This document shows positions 36,149 to 44,389 of a stretch of DNA of 64,000 nucleotides, piece by piece (the first letter of the stretch is position 1; every line of letters starts with the position of its first letter). This DNA is from Flammeovirgaceae bacterium (GTDB taxonomy: Bacteria; Bacteroidota; Bacteroidia; Cytophagales; Cyclobacteriaceae). The translations under genes and the position numbers were made by a program. The stretch lies in assembly GCA_020635915.1 (NCBI GenBank), contig JACJYU010000001.1, positions 1,836,501 to 1,900,500 of the forward strand, in the 5' to 3' direction. The notes below the pieces were generated by a model. It was not told the origin of the DNA, did not search any database, and saw only the letters and a program-made list of their open reading frames with translations.

Positions 36149-37279
36149 CTAAGCAGGGCCCTTTCCGAACAGGAGCTTGCGCGATGCCAGCAGGAGGGGC
36201 AATCCGTAAAATAAGATCATGGCATAGGCCATATAAGTGTATCCTTTGGCAATCAGGTCGATAATGCCTACGCGTGCCAGACACATGGCCGCCACCAGGG
36301 CCACCAAAGAGATCAGTGCTTTTCGTCTGCCCGCAAGGTGCTGCCCCCTTTTTTGTAAAACCTCCGCATCAATCCTTCCAATGAAGGCGTGAATGATGCC
36401 TGTTGCGGTCTCCACCAGCGTCCAGCCCACCACAACCCCAAAGATGGCCACATAGGTAGGGCCAAAAGGGGCCAACATCTTCAACCAAGGCACGGATGCC
36501 CCCAGCACTTCCGTGTTTGGATAATAGGCCATAAGGGCCACGTAGGTCAGGAACCAGGGGATGGTCATCAGTAAACCGGCAACAAGGCCGGCAGCAATGC
36601 TTTCTTTTTTTGATTGCAGGTTTTTAAGGGTAAAGAAAGAGGCAGGGTACACCGCAAGGTTGTACCCTACATAGGTGATCCCGGTCCAGGCCAGGGCGAG
36701 GGTGCCCGGAGGGGCAGGAAGGAAACTGGTGTCCCACCGGGAGAATACCTCCAGGATGTGGTGGGGCCTGTTGGCAAACACCAAAACACCGAAGATAGTG
36801 TAGGCACCAAAAAGGGCCACCGTGCCAATGGTTTTCATGGTGGCAATGAAACCCTCCCCCATGTAGTTGAGGAACCCCACCAGGGCAATGATCAGCACTA
36901 TGCCCACCCATACATTAAACCCCAACGTGTTATGAAGTATCTCGCCTGCGGCAGAGGCCATTACCGCGATTATGATTATCCCTAGCACCAGATAGGAAGC
37001 CTCGTAGGCGGCCCACCCTTTGCCTATCAGTTTTTTCAACAGCGATTTATAGTCGTACACGTGCCATTGCCGGCAAGCCTCGAAGGTGAGCATGGCCAAA
37101 AATGAAAACCCTACGAATATGGCAAGGCCGCTAATCCAGCCACTGGCACCAAACCGCCCCCCATATTCCACGATTTCCCTGCCCGTGGCGAAACCGCCCC
37201 CGATCAACACCGATTGAAGGATGATGCCCGGGAGCAGTACTTTGGCCATGCGGGACCTTGATTTTAATGGGGCGGCCAT
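36149..37279 (-). CDS. YkvI-like polytopic membrane protein
   Basis: This 376-residue protein has about ten hydrophobic helices. The first helix motif, G-I-I-L-Q-S-V-L-I-G-G-G-F-A-T-G-R-E, has the unwound-helix glycine pattern of LeuT-fold transporters and matches the uncharacterised YkvI membrane protein family. The family is presumed to move amino acids or similar solutes; the substrate is unknown. A downstream in-frame ATG (residue 11) could be an alternative start. It is divergent from the AbgB-like hydrolase gene. Confidence 0.8.
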   Translation of the reverse strand: MAAPLKSRSRMAKVLLPGIILQSVLIGGGFATGREIVEYGGRFGASGWISGLAIFVGFSFLAMLTFEACRQWHVYDYKSLLKKLIGKGWAAYEASYLVLGIIIIAVMASAAGEILHNTLGFNVWVGIVLIIALVGFLNYMGEGFIATMKTIGTVALFGAYTIFGVLVFANRPHHILEVFSRWDTSFLPAPPGTLALAWTGITYVGYNLAVYPASFFTLKNLQSKKESIAAGLVAGLLMTIPWFLTYVALMAYYPNTEVLGASVPWLKMLAPFGPTYVAIFGVVVGWTLVETATGIIHAFIGRIDAEVLQKRGQHLAGRRKALISLVALVAAMCLARVGIIDLIAKGYTYMAYAMILFYGLPLLLASRKLLFGKGPA

Positions 37280-37469
37280 TCAGGATCAGGTTAAAACCGA
37301 TAAGATAATGGGTTTGGCCAAAACCAGGAAGCGGAAAGCGCAACGGTCGGGCAAATCACCAAGGAATGCCCGGAAAGGAGGTTGTTTTTTTGAGGCCACC
37401 TATAAAATTTAAGTATGGGGAACGGGCAATAATGCTTACCTTAAGAAATTACCAAATGAACTTAAACCC

Positions 37470-39059
37470 ATGAAAATCTTTTATACTGCCCTCTTTAGTG
37501 CCGCACTGACGATGGGGCTGGCGCAAGCCCCCAAACTTTCCCCCAAAAAGATTGCCGCCATAAAGGCCGAGGCCGGGGCGAAAATCGATGAACAGGCCAA
37601 GATGGCCCAGGTAATGGTGGACAAGGTATTCAGCTTTTCCGAACTGGGGTTTCAGGAATATGAAACCGCCAAGTACATCACGGGGATTTTAAAGGACAAT
37701 GGCTTTTCCATTGAAATGGGAATAGCGGGAATACCCACGGCCTGGATGGCAAAATGGGGCAGTGGCAAGCCTGTGATCGCGTTGGGCAGCGATGTGGACT
37801 GTATCCCCAAGGCATCGCAAAAACCAGGGGTGGCCTACCATGACCCTATTATTGAGGGCGCGCCTGGCCACGGGGAAGGGCACAACTCCGGGGTGCCATT
37901 AAACGTGCTGGCCGCCATTACGGCAAAGGAGATCATGGAGCGGGACAACTTGCCAGGGACTTTGGTGCTGTGGCCGGGCATTGCAGAGGAACAATTGGGA
38001 ACAAAGGCGTACTACACGCGCGATGGCTATTTTGACAACGTTGACGTTTGCCTTTTTACGCATGTAAGTTCCAATTTGGGCGTTTCGTGGGGCGATGCCT
38101 GGGGCACGGGGATGATCTCCGTGGAGTACACGTTCAGTGGCGAATCGGCCCACTCGGCAGGGGCGCCCTGGAGGGGCCGCAGTGCCGCGGATGCCGTGGA
38201 GTTGATGAGCATAGGATGGCAATACCAACGCGAACACCTGGACCCCCTGCAACGTTCCCACCATATTATTTCCAATGGGGGCGACCAGCCCAATGTGGTG
38301 CCCTCCAAGGCCTCCATTTGGTTTTACTTCCGTCAGATCACCTACCCGGAAATCATGGAATTGTATGCGAAAGGCAACAAGATGGCCGAAGGGGCTGCCC
38401 TGATGACCAATACCTCCGTGGAGCGCAGGATATTGGGTTCTGCCTGGCCGCGCCATTTTAACAAAACGGTGGCCACCACCATGTACGAAAACATCAAGGC
38501 CGTAGGGTTGCCCACCTGGAGCGAGGAAGACCAAATGCTGGCCAAAGCGGTACAAAAGGAAGTGGGCTCAAAGCGGGAAACCGATGGAATGCCGATGAAA
38601 ATAAGCGAACTGGGAGGGCCTGTCACCACTCCCCAAAGCGGGGGATCGGACGATATTGGCGACATATCATGGAAAGTCCCTACCGTTACCCTGGGGTACC
38701 CTTCCAACATACCCGGATTGCAAGGCCACCACTGGTCCAATGCCATCGCCATGGCCACGCCCATCGCACATAAAGGAGTGGTGGCAGGGGCCAAGGTGCA
38801 GGCCATGACCATCCTGGACCTGGTGGCCCGGCCCGAACTTGTTGAAAGTGCGTGGAAATATTTTAAGGAAGAGCAGTCGGCCAAGATAAAATACCAGCCC
38901 ATGATTGGCAAAGAGGACAAGCCCGCGATTTATCTGAACGAAAAAATCATGAAGGAATTTAAGCCGGAACTCCAAAAGTATTACTATGACGAAACGAAAT
39001 ATGGAAGCTATATGGAGCAGTTGGGAATAACCTATCCCACATTAAGGAAGCAGGACTAA
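37470..39059 (+). CDS. Exported amidohydrolase of the M20/AbgB type
   Basis: This is a 529-residue protein with a signal peptide (~1-19). The N-terminal block F-S-F-S-E-L-G-F-Q-E-Y-E-T is typical of amidohydrolases. Metal-site motifs include A-L-G-S-D-V-D near 108, G-E-G-H-N-S-G near 135 and G-I-A-E-E-Q-L-G near 173. S-A-H-S-A-G-A-P-W-R-G-R-S-A near 225 is distinctive for the AbgB branch, which splits p-aminobenzoyl-glutamate. The C-terminal ~50 residues are an extension. The export signal suggests it acts on amide-linked compounds in the periplasm. A strong hairpin follows the stop. Confidence 0.88.
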   Translation: MKIFYTALFSAALTMGLAQAPKLSPKKIAAIKAEAGAKIDEQAKMAQVMVDKVFSFSELGFQEYETAKYITGILKDNGFSIEMGIAGIPTAWMAKWGSGKPVIALGSDVDCIPKASQKPGVAYHDPIIEGAPGHGEGHNSGVPLNVLAAITAKEIMERDNLPGTLVLWPGIAEEQLGTKAYYTRDGYFDNVDVCLFTHVSSNLGVSWGDAWGTGMISVEYTFSGESAHSAGAPWRGRSAADAVELMSIGWQYQREHLDPLQRSHHIISNGGDQPNVVPSKASIWFYFRQITYPEIMELYAKGNKMAEGAALMTNTSVERRILGSAWPRHFNKTVATTMYENIKAVGLPTWSEEDQMLAKAVQKEVGSKRETDGMPMKISELGGPVTTPQSGGSDDIGDISWKVPTVTLGYPSNIPGLQGHHWSNAIAMATPIAHKGVVAGAKVQAMTILDLVARPELVESAWKYFKEEQSAKIKYQPMIGKEDKPAIYLNEKIMKEFKPELQKYYYDETKYGSYMEQLGITYPTLRKQD

Positions 39060-39076
39060 AGCGGCATCGGTGTTTG

Positions 39077-39110
39077 CACGGGCGGCCCCATGAAATGGGG
39101 CCGCCCCGTG
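39077..39110. terminator. Strong hairpin between convergent genes
   Basis: A 14-bp GC-rich stem (39077-39090 with 39096-39110, one bulged C) with a TGAAA loop lies between the AbgB-like gene and the convergent SRPBCC gene. A short TTT follows on the plus strand and GCAAACA on the minus strand. It is likely to terminate transcription in at least the plus direction. Confidence 0.7.
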
Positions 39111-39111
39111 T

Positions 39112-39501
39112 TTACAGGACATCACCTTCGTAAAAATCGGCCAGGGCACCAAAATACTCTTCGTTCCATCCTTCTACAATATCCTCGAAAGCTTCATCTG
39201 GTATGTTTGTATGCCGCAACTCCACGGAGGTCCCCTTTTGGTGCTGGTGCAGCAAGATGGTGACTATGGAATCCTCCTGCTGGTCGCCAAAGTACCATTG
39301 CTGCACGATCTTTTTCCCTTCGATAAATTCCAGGTTCCTGCCGGTAATGCTCCCTTCCCAGAGGGAAAATTCGGAGCCGGCCTCCGTTGACATCTCCGCC
39401 CGTTCCCCCGACCATAGCTGTATGGTGGCGGGGTTGGTAAGGGCAAGGAAGACATCTTCCGGTGGGGCAGATAGAATAAAATATTTTTTAAAATCCTTCA
39501 T
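39112..39501 (-). CDS. SRPBCC/AHSA1-domain protein
   Basis: This 129-residue protein starts at the ATG at 39501 (M-K-D-F-K-K-Y-F). It shows the AHSA1/START-like pattern: S-A-P-P-E-D-V-F-L-A-L-T near residue 10, a central W-S-G-E-R-A segment and the C-terminal G-W-N-E-E-Y-F-G-A-L helix. Family members fold as a helix-grip pocket that binds hydrophobic ligands or client proteins. There is no signal peptide. The long upstream in-frame extension is low-complexity and was excluded. Ligand unknown. Confidence 0.85.
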   Translation of the reverse strand: MKDFKKYFILSAPPEDVFLALTNPATIQLWSGERAEMSTEAGSEFSLWEGSITGRNLEFIEGKKIVQQWYFGDQQEDSIVTILLHQHQKGTSVELRHTNIPDEAFEDIVEGWNEEYFGALADFYEGDVL

Positions 39502-39599
39502 TTTTAAGGCCAAACCAAATTTTGTGTGCCCTCGGGCTATGCAAATTAACCACATATATGTTTGGCTGTTGCATAGGCATGGATGGAACTTATTTTTAT

Positions 39600-39607
39600 T
39601 AAATTTG
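39600..39607 (+). promoter_or_regulatory. -7 box before the tandem secreted-protein pair
   Basis: TAAATTTG fits TAnnTTTG exactly and lies 21 nt before the ATG at 39629. A TTG at 39569 is 28 nt upstream, longer than the usual 17-23 nt spacing. Confidence 0.4.
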
Positions 39608-39628
39608 GAATAATAAAACCACGTTGTA

Positions 39629-40447
39629 ATGATACGCGCAAAGCAAATTTTCATGGCAGGAATGGTACTTTTCCTGGGGCTGGTGCCGGCCAGTGGACAA
39701 ATCCTGAACAAAATCAAACAGAAGGCATCCAAGAAAGCCGAGCAGGTGCTGGACAAGAAACTCGGGTTGGGTGACGACAACAGCTCCAACAGCCAGGGCA
39801 CCACAAATGCCCCCGGGTCCATGGGAAACACCGGAAACACCGGCAACAGCGGCAATAACCCCAGCAATACCAAAGGAGGGGGGTTGATCACCACGCCCCC
39901 TGACGTGCAACAAAACATAGCCGATGCCCAAAAGTCATTTGGCTCGGGAAATTACGGGGAGGCACGGTATGCCGTTCAGCAAGCCATGCTGGGAGTGGAA
40001 ATGGAGATAGGGAACAAAATTTTGAAGTCCCTCCCGGAAACCATCAGCGGACTGCCTAAAGATGCCTCAGCAGACAAAGTGACCAGTACCGGGTTTGGGT
40101 GGGTAGGCCTGACCATTCAGCGGGAATACAATGACGGAAACGACAAAGAGTTCAGGGTGATGGTGGCCAACAACTCCATGATGATGGCGGCTGTGAACAT
40201 GTATTTGTCCAGTGGCGGGTATTCGCAAACGACAGGCGGGGAGCAAAACTGGAAACAAACCAAACTAAAAGGGTACAGGGCCATCATCGAATACAATGAA
40301 GGCAGCGGCTACAAGTTGAGTGTGCCCCTTGGCCAATCTTCGTTGGTGGTGTTTGAAGGCGTGAATTTTGCCAGCGAGCCCGACATGATGGCCGCAGCGG
40401 AGAAGGTGGACATCGATGGCATTAAAGCAGAACTGGGCGAGCAATAA
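39629..40447 (+). CDS. Exported hypothetical protein, first of a tandem pair
   Basis: This is a 272-residue protein with a signal peptide (~1-24), then a basic amphipathic stretch (I-L-N-K-I-K-Q-K-A-S-K-K). An Asn/Gly/Thr low-complexity linker follows at about 50-85. A C-terminal domain of about 175 residues begins with a helical Q-Q-N-I-A-D-A-Q-K-S-F-G and continues as beta-rich sequence with K-G-Y-R-A-I-I-E-Y. This domain is clearly related to the protein encoded 11 nt downstream. I recognise no family. It is probably periplasmic or exposed. Confidence 0.7.
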   Translation: MIRAKQIFMAGMVLFLGLVPASGQILNKIKQKASKKAEQVLDKKLGLGDDNSSNSQGTTNAPGSMGNTGNTGNSGNNPSNTKGGGLITTPPDVQQNIADAQKSFGSGNYGEARYAVQQAMLGVEMEIGNKILKSLPETISGLPKDASADKVTSTGFGWVGLTIQREYNDGNDKEFRVMVANNSMMMAAVNMYLSSGGYSQTTGGEQNWKQTKLKGYRAIIEYNEGSGYKLSVPLGQSSLVVFEGVNFASEPDMMAAAEKVDIDGIKAELGEQ

Positions 40448-40470
40448 TTATTTTATAAATGATTTTGACA

Positions 40471-41070
40471 ATGAAAAAATTATCAACCACCATAATAATA
40501 CTGATGGCCTGCACCGTGGCTGCCATGGCGCAGGAATTTGACAAGAACATCGCATCCGCAAAGTCCGCCTATGGTGCGGGCAACCTGGAGGACACACGGT
40601 TCGCACTGCAACAAGCCCTTCATGAATTGGACATTGTGATAGGCAAGGAAATTTTGAAGCAGCTCCCCACCAAATTGGGGGCGGACAATTACAATGAAAA
40701 GGACGACAATGTGACCGGGGGCGCAGGGGTGGCCACCGGGCTGTACGTGCACCGGACCTATGGGGAGCAAAGCGGAAGCAGCATTGACGTGATCAACAAC
40801 TCCCCATTGATTACCTCTATCAATGCCATATTGGCCATCCCATTTATAGGGAATTCCGGGGATGGGGCCCAGAAGGTGGTAAAAATACAGGGGTATAAGG
40901 CGGTATTGAACAGGGATGAAGACGAGGCCACGGGCAAAACAGGATATACCCTTCAAATACCGATGAACAACACCTTATTGACCATGGAGATGGACGACAC
41001 CACCGAGAACGAAATCCAGGCTTTGGCCAATACCATCCCGCTGGCCAAGATCGCACAGATGGCGCAATAG
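40471..41070 (+). CDS. Exported hypothetical protein, second of a tandem pair
   Basis: This is a 199-residue protein starting at the ATG at 40471 (an ATG at 40459 adds four residues). A signal peptide (M-K-K-L-S-T-T-I-I-I-L-M) is followed directly by the domain shared with the preceding gene: A-K-S-A-Y-G-A-G-N-L-E-D-T-R-F-A-L-Q-Q-A aligns with A-Q-K-S-F-G-S-G-N-Y-G-E-A-R-Y-A-V-Q-Q-A, and I-Q-G-Y-K-A-V-L with L-K-G-Y-R-A-I-I. It lacks the low-complexity linker. Function unknown. The pair is co-transcribed and ends at a terminator. Confidence 0.7.
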   Translation: MKKLSTTIIILMACTVAAMAQEFDKNIASAKSAYGAGNLEDTRFALQQALHELDIVIGKEILKQLPTKLGADNYNEKDDNVTGGAGVATGLYVHRTYGEQSGSSIDVINNSPLITSINAILAIPFIGNSGDGAQKVVKIQGYKAVLNRDEDEATGKTGYTLQIPMNNTLLTMEMDDTTENEIQALANTIPLAKIAQMAQ

Positions 41071-41083
41071 GCAAATTTTAAAC

Positions 41084-41124
41084 GCCCAAGGCCAAGAATG
41101 GATACCCGTTTCCTGGCCTTGGGC
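41084..41124. terminator. Bidirectional hairpin terminator
   Basis: GCCCAAGGCCA (41084-41094) and TGGCCTTGGGC (41114-41124) form a perfect 11-bp stem with a 19-nt loop, followed by ATTTTC. It lies between the tandem secreted-protein pair and the convergent coiled-coil lipoprotein gene. Confidence 0.7.
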
Positions 41125-41135
41125 ATTTTCAGGGT

Positions 41136-41888
41136 TTAAATTTTTTCTTCCAGTTCTTCTATTTTGGGCTTGGCTTCTTCCTTTCCGTAAAAGGAAGCCA
41201 GCCGGTAAAGCTCCAGGGCCTCTTTTCTGGAGGCCTTTTTCTTGCGGGGCGCAAAGTGGGTGCGCTCGGCCACCATTTCCATTGCTTCAGCACGCAAAAA
41301 ATAAGCTTCGGCCTCATCGATTTTGGATTGCGCCACCATTTGGTTGATGTTTAGCTCGAGGTTGGCGATTTCCTGCTGTGATGCACTTAATTGTTGAAGC
41401 TTGTCGGCCAGTTCCGCTTTCTGTAAATCCACTGTATGGACCAGGTTTTCATTTTCATTGCGGAAGCGGTCTACCTGGGATTGGAGCACGGCCAGTTCTT
41501 CGTTGCGCGAATGAAGCTCTGCCTTCAATTTCTTAAGGGCAGAGGCGTACGAATGGGCGGCCGACTTGGAGGACTTCACCGATTCTTCCAGTTCACTGAT
41601 TTTGGCCTGGGTCCTCTTTACATGGCCCTTTAGTTCCTCCATCCTCCTGGTGTATTCGTCATAGGATGTTCCCTCCAACATACTGGTGCGCAGCACATTG
41701 CGGCTTGCATCAATGGAGTCCATCAATATGCCCACCTGTTGAAGGGTGTTGGCCATCTCCTGATTGTTCAATAATTCTGTTTTCAGGGAGTCCACTTCAC
41801 TACGCAATTTTTCCTTCTCCTGCGGATTGAAATCACAAGCCCCTAAAACGGCCGCCATAGACAAAACGATTATTGCTTTCTTCATCAT
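41136..41888 (-). CDS. Coiled-coil lipoprotein
   Basis: This 250-residue protein starts at one of two adjacent ATGs (41888 or 41885) and has a lipobox V-L-G-A-C. Nearly the whole mature chain is a heptad-patterned coiled coil, from L-R-S-E-V-D-S-L-K-T-E-L to about residue 200. A basic R-K-K-K-A-S-R-K segment and a final Glu/Lys helix follow. It could be a periplasmic spacer or scaffold. I recognise no specific family. Confidence 0.75.
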   Translation of the reverse strand: MMKKAIIVLSMAAVLGACDFNPQEKEKLRSEVDSLKTELLNNQEMANTLQQVGILMDSIDASRNVLRTSMLEGTSYDEYTRRMEELKGHVKRTQAKISELEESVKSSKSAAHSYASALKKLKAELHSRNEELAVLQSQVDRFRNENENLVHTVDLQKAELADKLQQLSASQQEIANLELNINQMVAQSKIDEAEAYFLRAEAMEMVAERTHFAPRKKKASRKEALELYRLASFYGKEEAKPKIEELEEKI

Positions 41889-42012
41889 AAGTATTGAAAT
41901 TTTTTTCCAAAATGACTGCAATTCCCCAGCCAATAGGGCAATGGGGCAAGGGATGCCGGAAAAAGACAGGATAAATGCATTTTAAAGAATGAAGGAAGCT
42001 TTTACGACTGTT

Positions 42013-42033
42013 CCATTATGGATTAAATTACAC
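42013..42033. repeat. Intergenic motif shared with 29399-29420
   Basis: The 21 nt starting CCATTATGGATT match 29399-29420 except for one missing G; two T residues upstream also match. It lies 16 nt before the chosen ATG of the CocE-type hydrolase. An in-frame ATG at 41989 would place it inside coding sequence, which is less likely given the signal peptide at 42049. Confidence 0.45.
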
Positions 42034-42048
42034 ACAAAAACCCCGTCC

Positions 42049-43809
42049 ATGAGAAAATTTCTCCCCATACTATTGCTCTTTTCCATTGCCCTGCAAGCCC
42101 AGCATCCCCAAAATATTGTGCGGGAGGAAATTATGGTGCCCATGCGCGATGGGGTACGGTTGGGGGCTATTTTATACCGGCCTGACCGGCCAAGAAAGTT
42201 CCCGGCCCTTGTCTACCGCACGCCTTATGGTATTGACGACTATGATAGCTATGCCGAATTCCCGTTGAAAGCCGCCAAAGAAGGGTACATCGTTTTGCTG
42301 GTGGACGTGCGGGGAAGGTACAGGAGCGAGGGGGAGTTTGTGGCATATCAAAATGAAAAGAACGATGGGTACGATGTGGTAGAATGGGTGGGGACATCCC
42401 CTTATTGCAATGGAAAAGTAGGGACTTATGGTGGGTCCTACCCGGGCATTGTGCAATGGCTGGCCATGTCGCAGATGCCCCCACACCTGGCAGCGGCCGC
42501 CCCGGAAATGACGCCCATTGGGAGCCATCACTTTTTTTATTACGGTGGCGCGTTCTCCATGACCTGGCTGGACTGGTTTGTGCCCTACATCTTTGCCGAC
42601 AAAAGAAAAAGGGCCCACGACACCTCCGGCACATGGGACGATGCAAAGGCCGATGAAGAATGGGCCCATGGGGACAAAAGGAAATGGTATGCCTACAGGC
42701 CCTTGATTGATTTGCCCATCCTTAAAAAACATGCCCCTGAATACTATGCCTGGCTGCAACATCCTGACAAATCACCGTGGTGGGATTTTGTAAAAGTGGA
42801 GGATGTGTTCAAAAAGTTTGATATCCCTGTTTTTCTTTTAAGCGGATGGTACGATGCAGGCTACGGGCCGGAGGGGGCATCCCGTGCTTACCGCAAGATG
42901 CAGGAAGAAGCAGCAACCGAAACGGCAAAGAAAAACACGCGCCTTGTGTTGGGGCCGTGGAACCATACCTCGTTGAACGTTCGCAAAACGCATTTTGGGG
43001 AAATGGAATTTTATGAATCTGCCGGGTTGGATTACGACACCGAACTGTTGAAATGGTTCGATGAAAACGTAAAGGGCATCCCCCACCGGAGCAACCTTCC
43101 TCCCGTAAGCATTTTTGTGATGGGCGAGAACAAATGGCTGGCAGAAAACGAGTGGCCGCTAAGCCGGGCCGTGGCCACCGATCTCTATTTGCAGGGCACC
43201 GGCAAGGCCACCCTTGACAAAACCGATGGTAAACTGGCAAAAAGCATTCCGGAACAAGGGCAGGGCGACACATTTGTGTTTGACCCTGCCAACCCGTTGT
43301 GGGACAAGTCCTATGAAAAATCCTATCCGTATGACCAAAGGGACAATGAAATCAGGAAGGATGTGCTTGTGTACACTTCTGCCCCGTTGGCCAGTGACCT
43401 GAAGGTAGTGGGCGAGGTGGTGGCCGAGCTTTTTGTGTCCTCCACGGCAAAAGACACTGACTTTGCCATTACGCTCACCGATGTTTACCCCGATGGAAAG
43501 TCGATTAACCTCTCGGGAATGGATGCCGGCTATTTAAGAATGCGGTATAGGAATGGCTTTGAAAAGCAGGAATTAATGAAGCCGGGCGAAGTGTACAAAA
43601 TTCGGATAGGCCAGCTTTACACGGCCAACCTTTTTAAGAAAGGCCACCGCATCCGGGTGCAGGTCACCAGCAGCAAGGCACCACATCATGACCCCAACCC
43701 GAACACAGGGACCGAAATGGCCACGGAAAAGGATTTGGTCCCTGCCGCAAATACGGTTTACCACTCCAGGCAGTACCCATCCAAAATCATCCTGCCGGTC
43801 ATTGAATGA
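42049..43809 (+). CDS. CocE/NonD (X-Pro dipeptidyl-peptidase S15-like) hydrolase
   Basis: This 586-residue protein starts with a signal peptide at 42049 (M-R-K-F-L-P-I-L-L-L-F). The alpha/beta-hydrolase domain has V-D-V-R-G-R-Y-R-S-E-G near residue 86 and the nucleophile elbow G-G-S-Y-P-G near residue 129. The C-terminal half is a jelly-roll domain (the S15 C-terminal domain). Family members include cocaine esterase, glutaryl-7-ACA acylase and X-Pro dipeptidyl peptidase. The export signal and the many peptidases nearby fit ester or peptide breakdown in the periplasm; the substrate is not predictable. Confidence 0.9.
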   Translation: MRKFLPILLLFSIALQAQHPQNIVREEIMVPMRDGVRLGAILYRPDRPRKFPALVYRTPYGIDDYDSYAEFPLKAAKEGYIVLLVDVRGRYRSEGEFVAYQNEKNDGYDVVEWVGTSPYCNGKVGTYGGSYPGIVQWLAMSQMPPHLAAAAPEMTPIGSHHFFYYGGAFSMTWLDWFVPYIFADKRKRAHDTSGTWDDAKADEEWAHGDKRKWYAYRPLIDLPILKKHAPEYYAWLQHPDKSPWWDFVKVEDVFKKFDIPVFLLSGWYDAGYGPEGASRAYRKMQEEAATETAKKNTRLVLGPWNHTSLNVRKTHFGEMEFYESAGLDYDTELLKWFDENVKGIPHRSNLPPVSIFVMGENKWLAENEWPLSRAVATDLYLQGTGKATLDKTDGKLAKSIPEQGQGDTFVFDPANPLWDKSYEKSYPYDQRDNEIRKDVLVYTSAPLASDLKVVGEVVAELFVSSTAKDTDFAITLTDVYPDGKSINLSGMDAGYLRMRYRNGFEKQELMKPGEVYKIRIGQLYTANLFKKGHRIRVQVTSSKAPHHDPNPNTGTEMATEKDLVPAANTVYHSRQYPSKIILPVIE

Positions 43810-43886
43810 AGGGCGGGCGAACAAAAACGGCATACCTTCGTTAATGGGTTGCCACAGGCATAAAATATACTTAACGCCAAAAATCG

Positions 43887-43894
43887 TATATTTG
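43887..43894 (+). promoter_or_regulatory. -7 box before the small exported protein gene
   Basis: TATATTTG matches TAnnTTTG exactly, 6 nt before the ATG at 43901. No properly spaced TTG is present upstream. Confidence 0.35.
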
Positions 43895-43900
43895 CAATCC

Positions 43901-44248
43901 ATGAAGGTAAAAACGCATAAAATCCTTATCGTTGGGGCATTTATTTATGCCTTTGCGCTGGCGTTTGGGGTTTGCGTTGAGGCCCAACAAACGGCAGGGG
44001 CAAATTCCCCTGGACAGGAAAAAGCCACCCTTCTTTCCATGGACGCCACCAATGGGCCAGTGAATGGCAATCAAAGTACAAGGGGCATTAATTCCAGGAT
44101 GCTCATAGAGGACGATGACGATTGCGCAAAGGACCTCCTGGCCGAAGTACATTTTTGCAAAGAAGTGTATGTGGACATGCCCACGTGGCTCAACGAATCA
44201 TACAACCCCTACCACAAAGAGATCACCACCCCACCGCCAAGGGCTTGA
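43901..44248 (+). CDS. Small exported hypothetical protein
   Basis: This is a 115-residue protein with a signal peptide (~1-28, ending V-C-V-E-A-Q-Q). The mature part is Gly/Asn/Ser-rich, contains an acidic E-D-D-D-D-C segment and a second Cys nearby, and ends T-T-P-P-P-R-A. The two mature Cys could form a disulfide. I recognise no family. It begins 91 nt after the CocE-type gene and is followed by ~140 nt without a clear feature before the SulP start. Confidence 0.6.
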   Translation: MKVKTHKILIVGAFIYAFALAFGVCVEAQQTAGANSPGQEKATLLSMDATNGPVNGNQSTRGINSRMLIEDDDDCAKDLLAEVHFCKEVYVDMPTWLNESYNPYHKEITTPPPRA

Positions 44249-44389
44249 TTGGCTTTGACGGGCTTTCCCGTCCCAACTTTTTTATCATTTTACATACTTA
44301 TTGATGCACAACACTTCGGCCAACGCCCGATGTGCTGCCTATCGCCTGCTATCAACGGACGGCAGGCAGGTGTATTAAACAATTTATTT

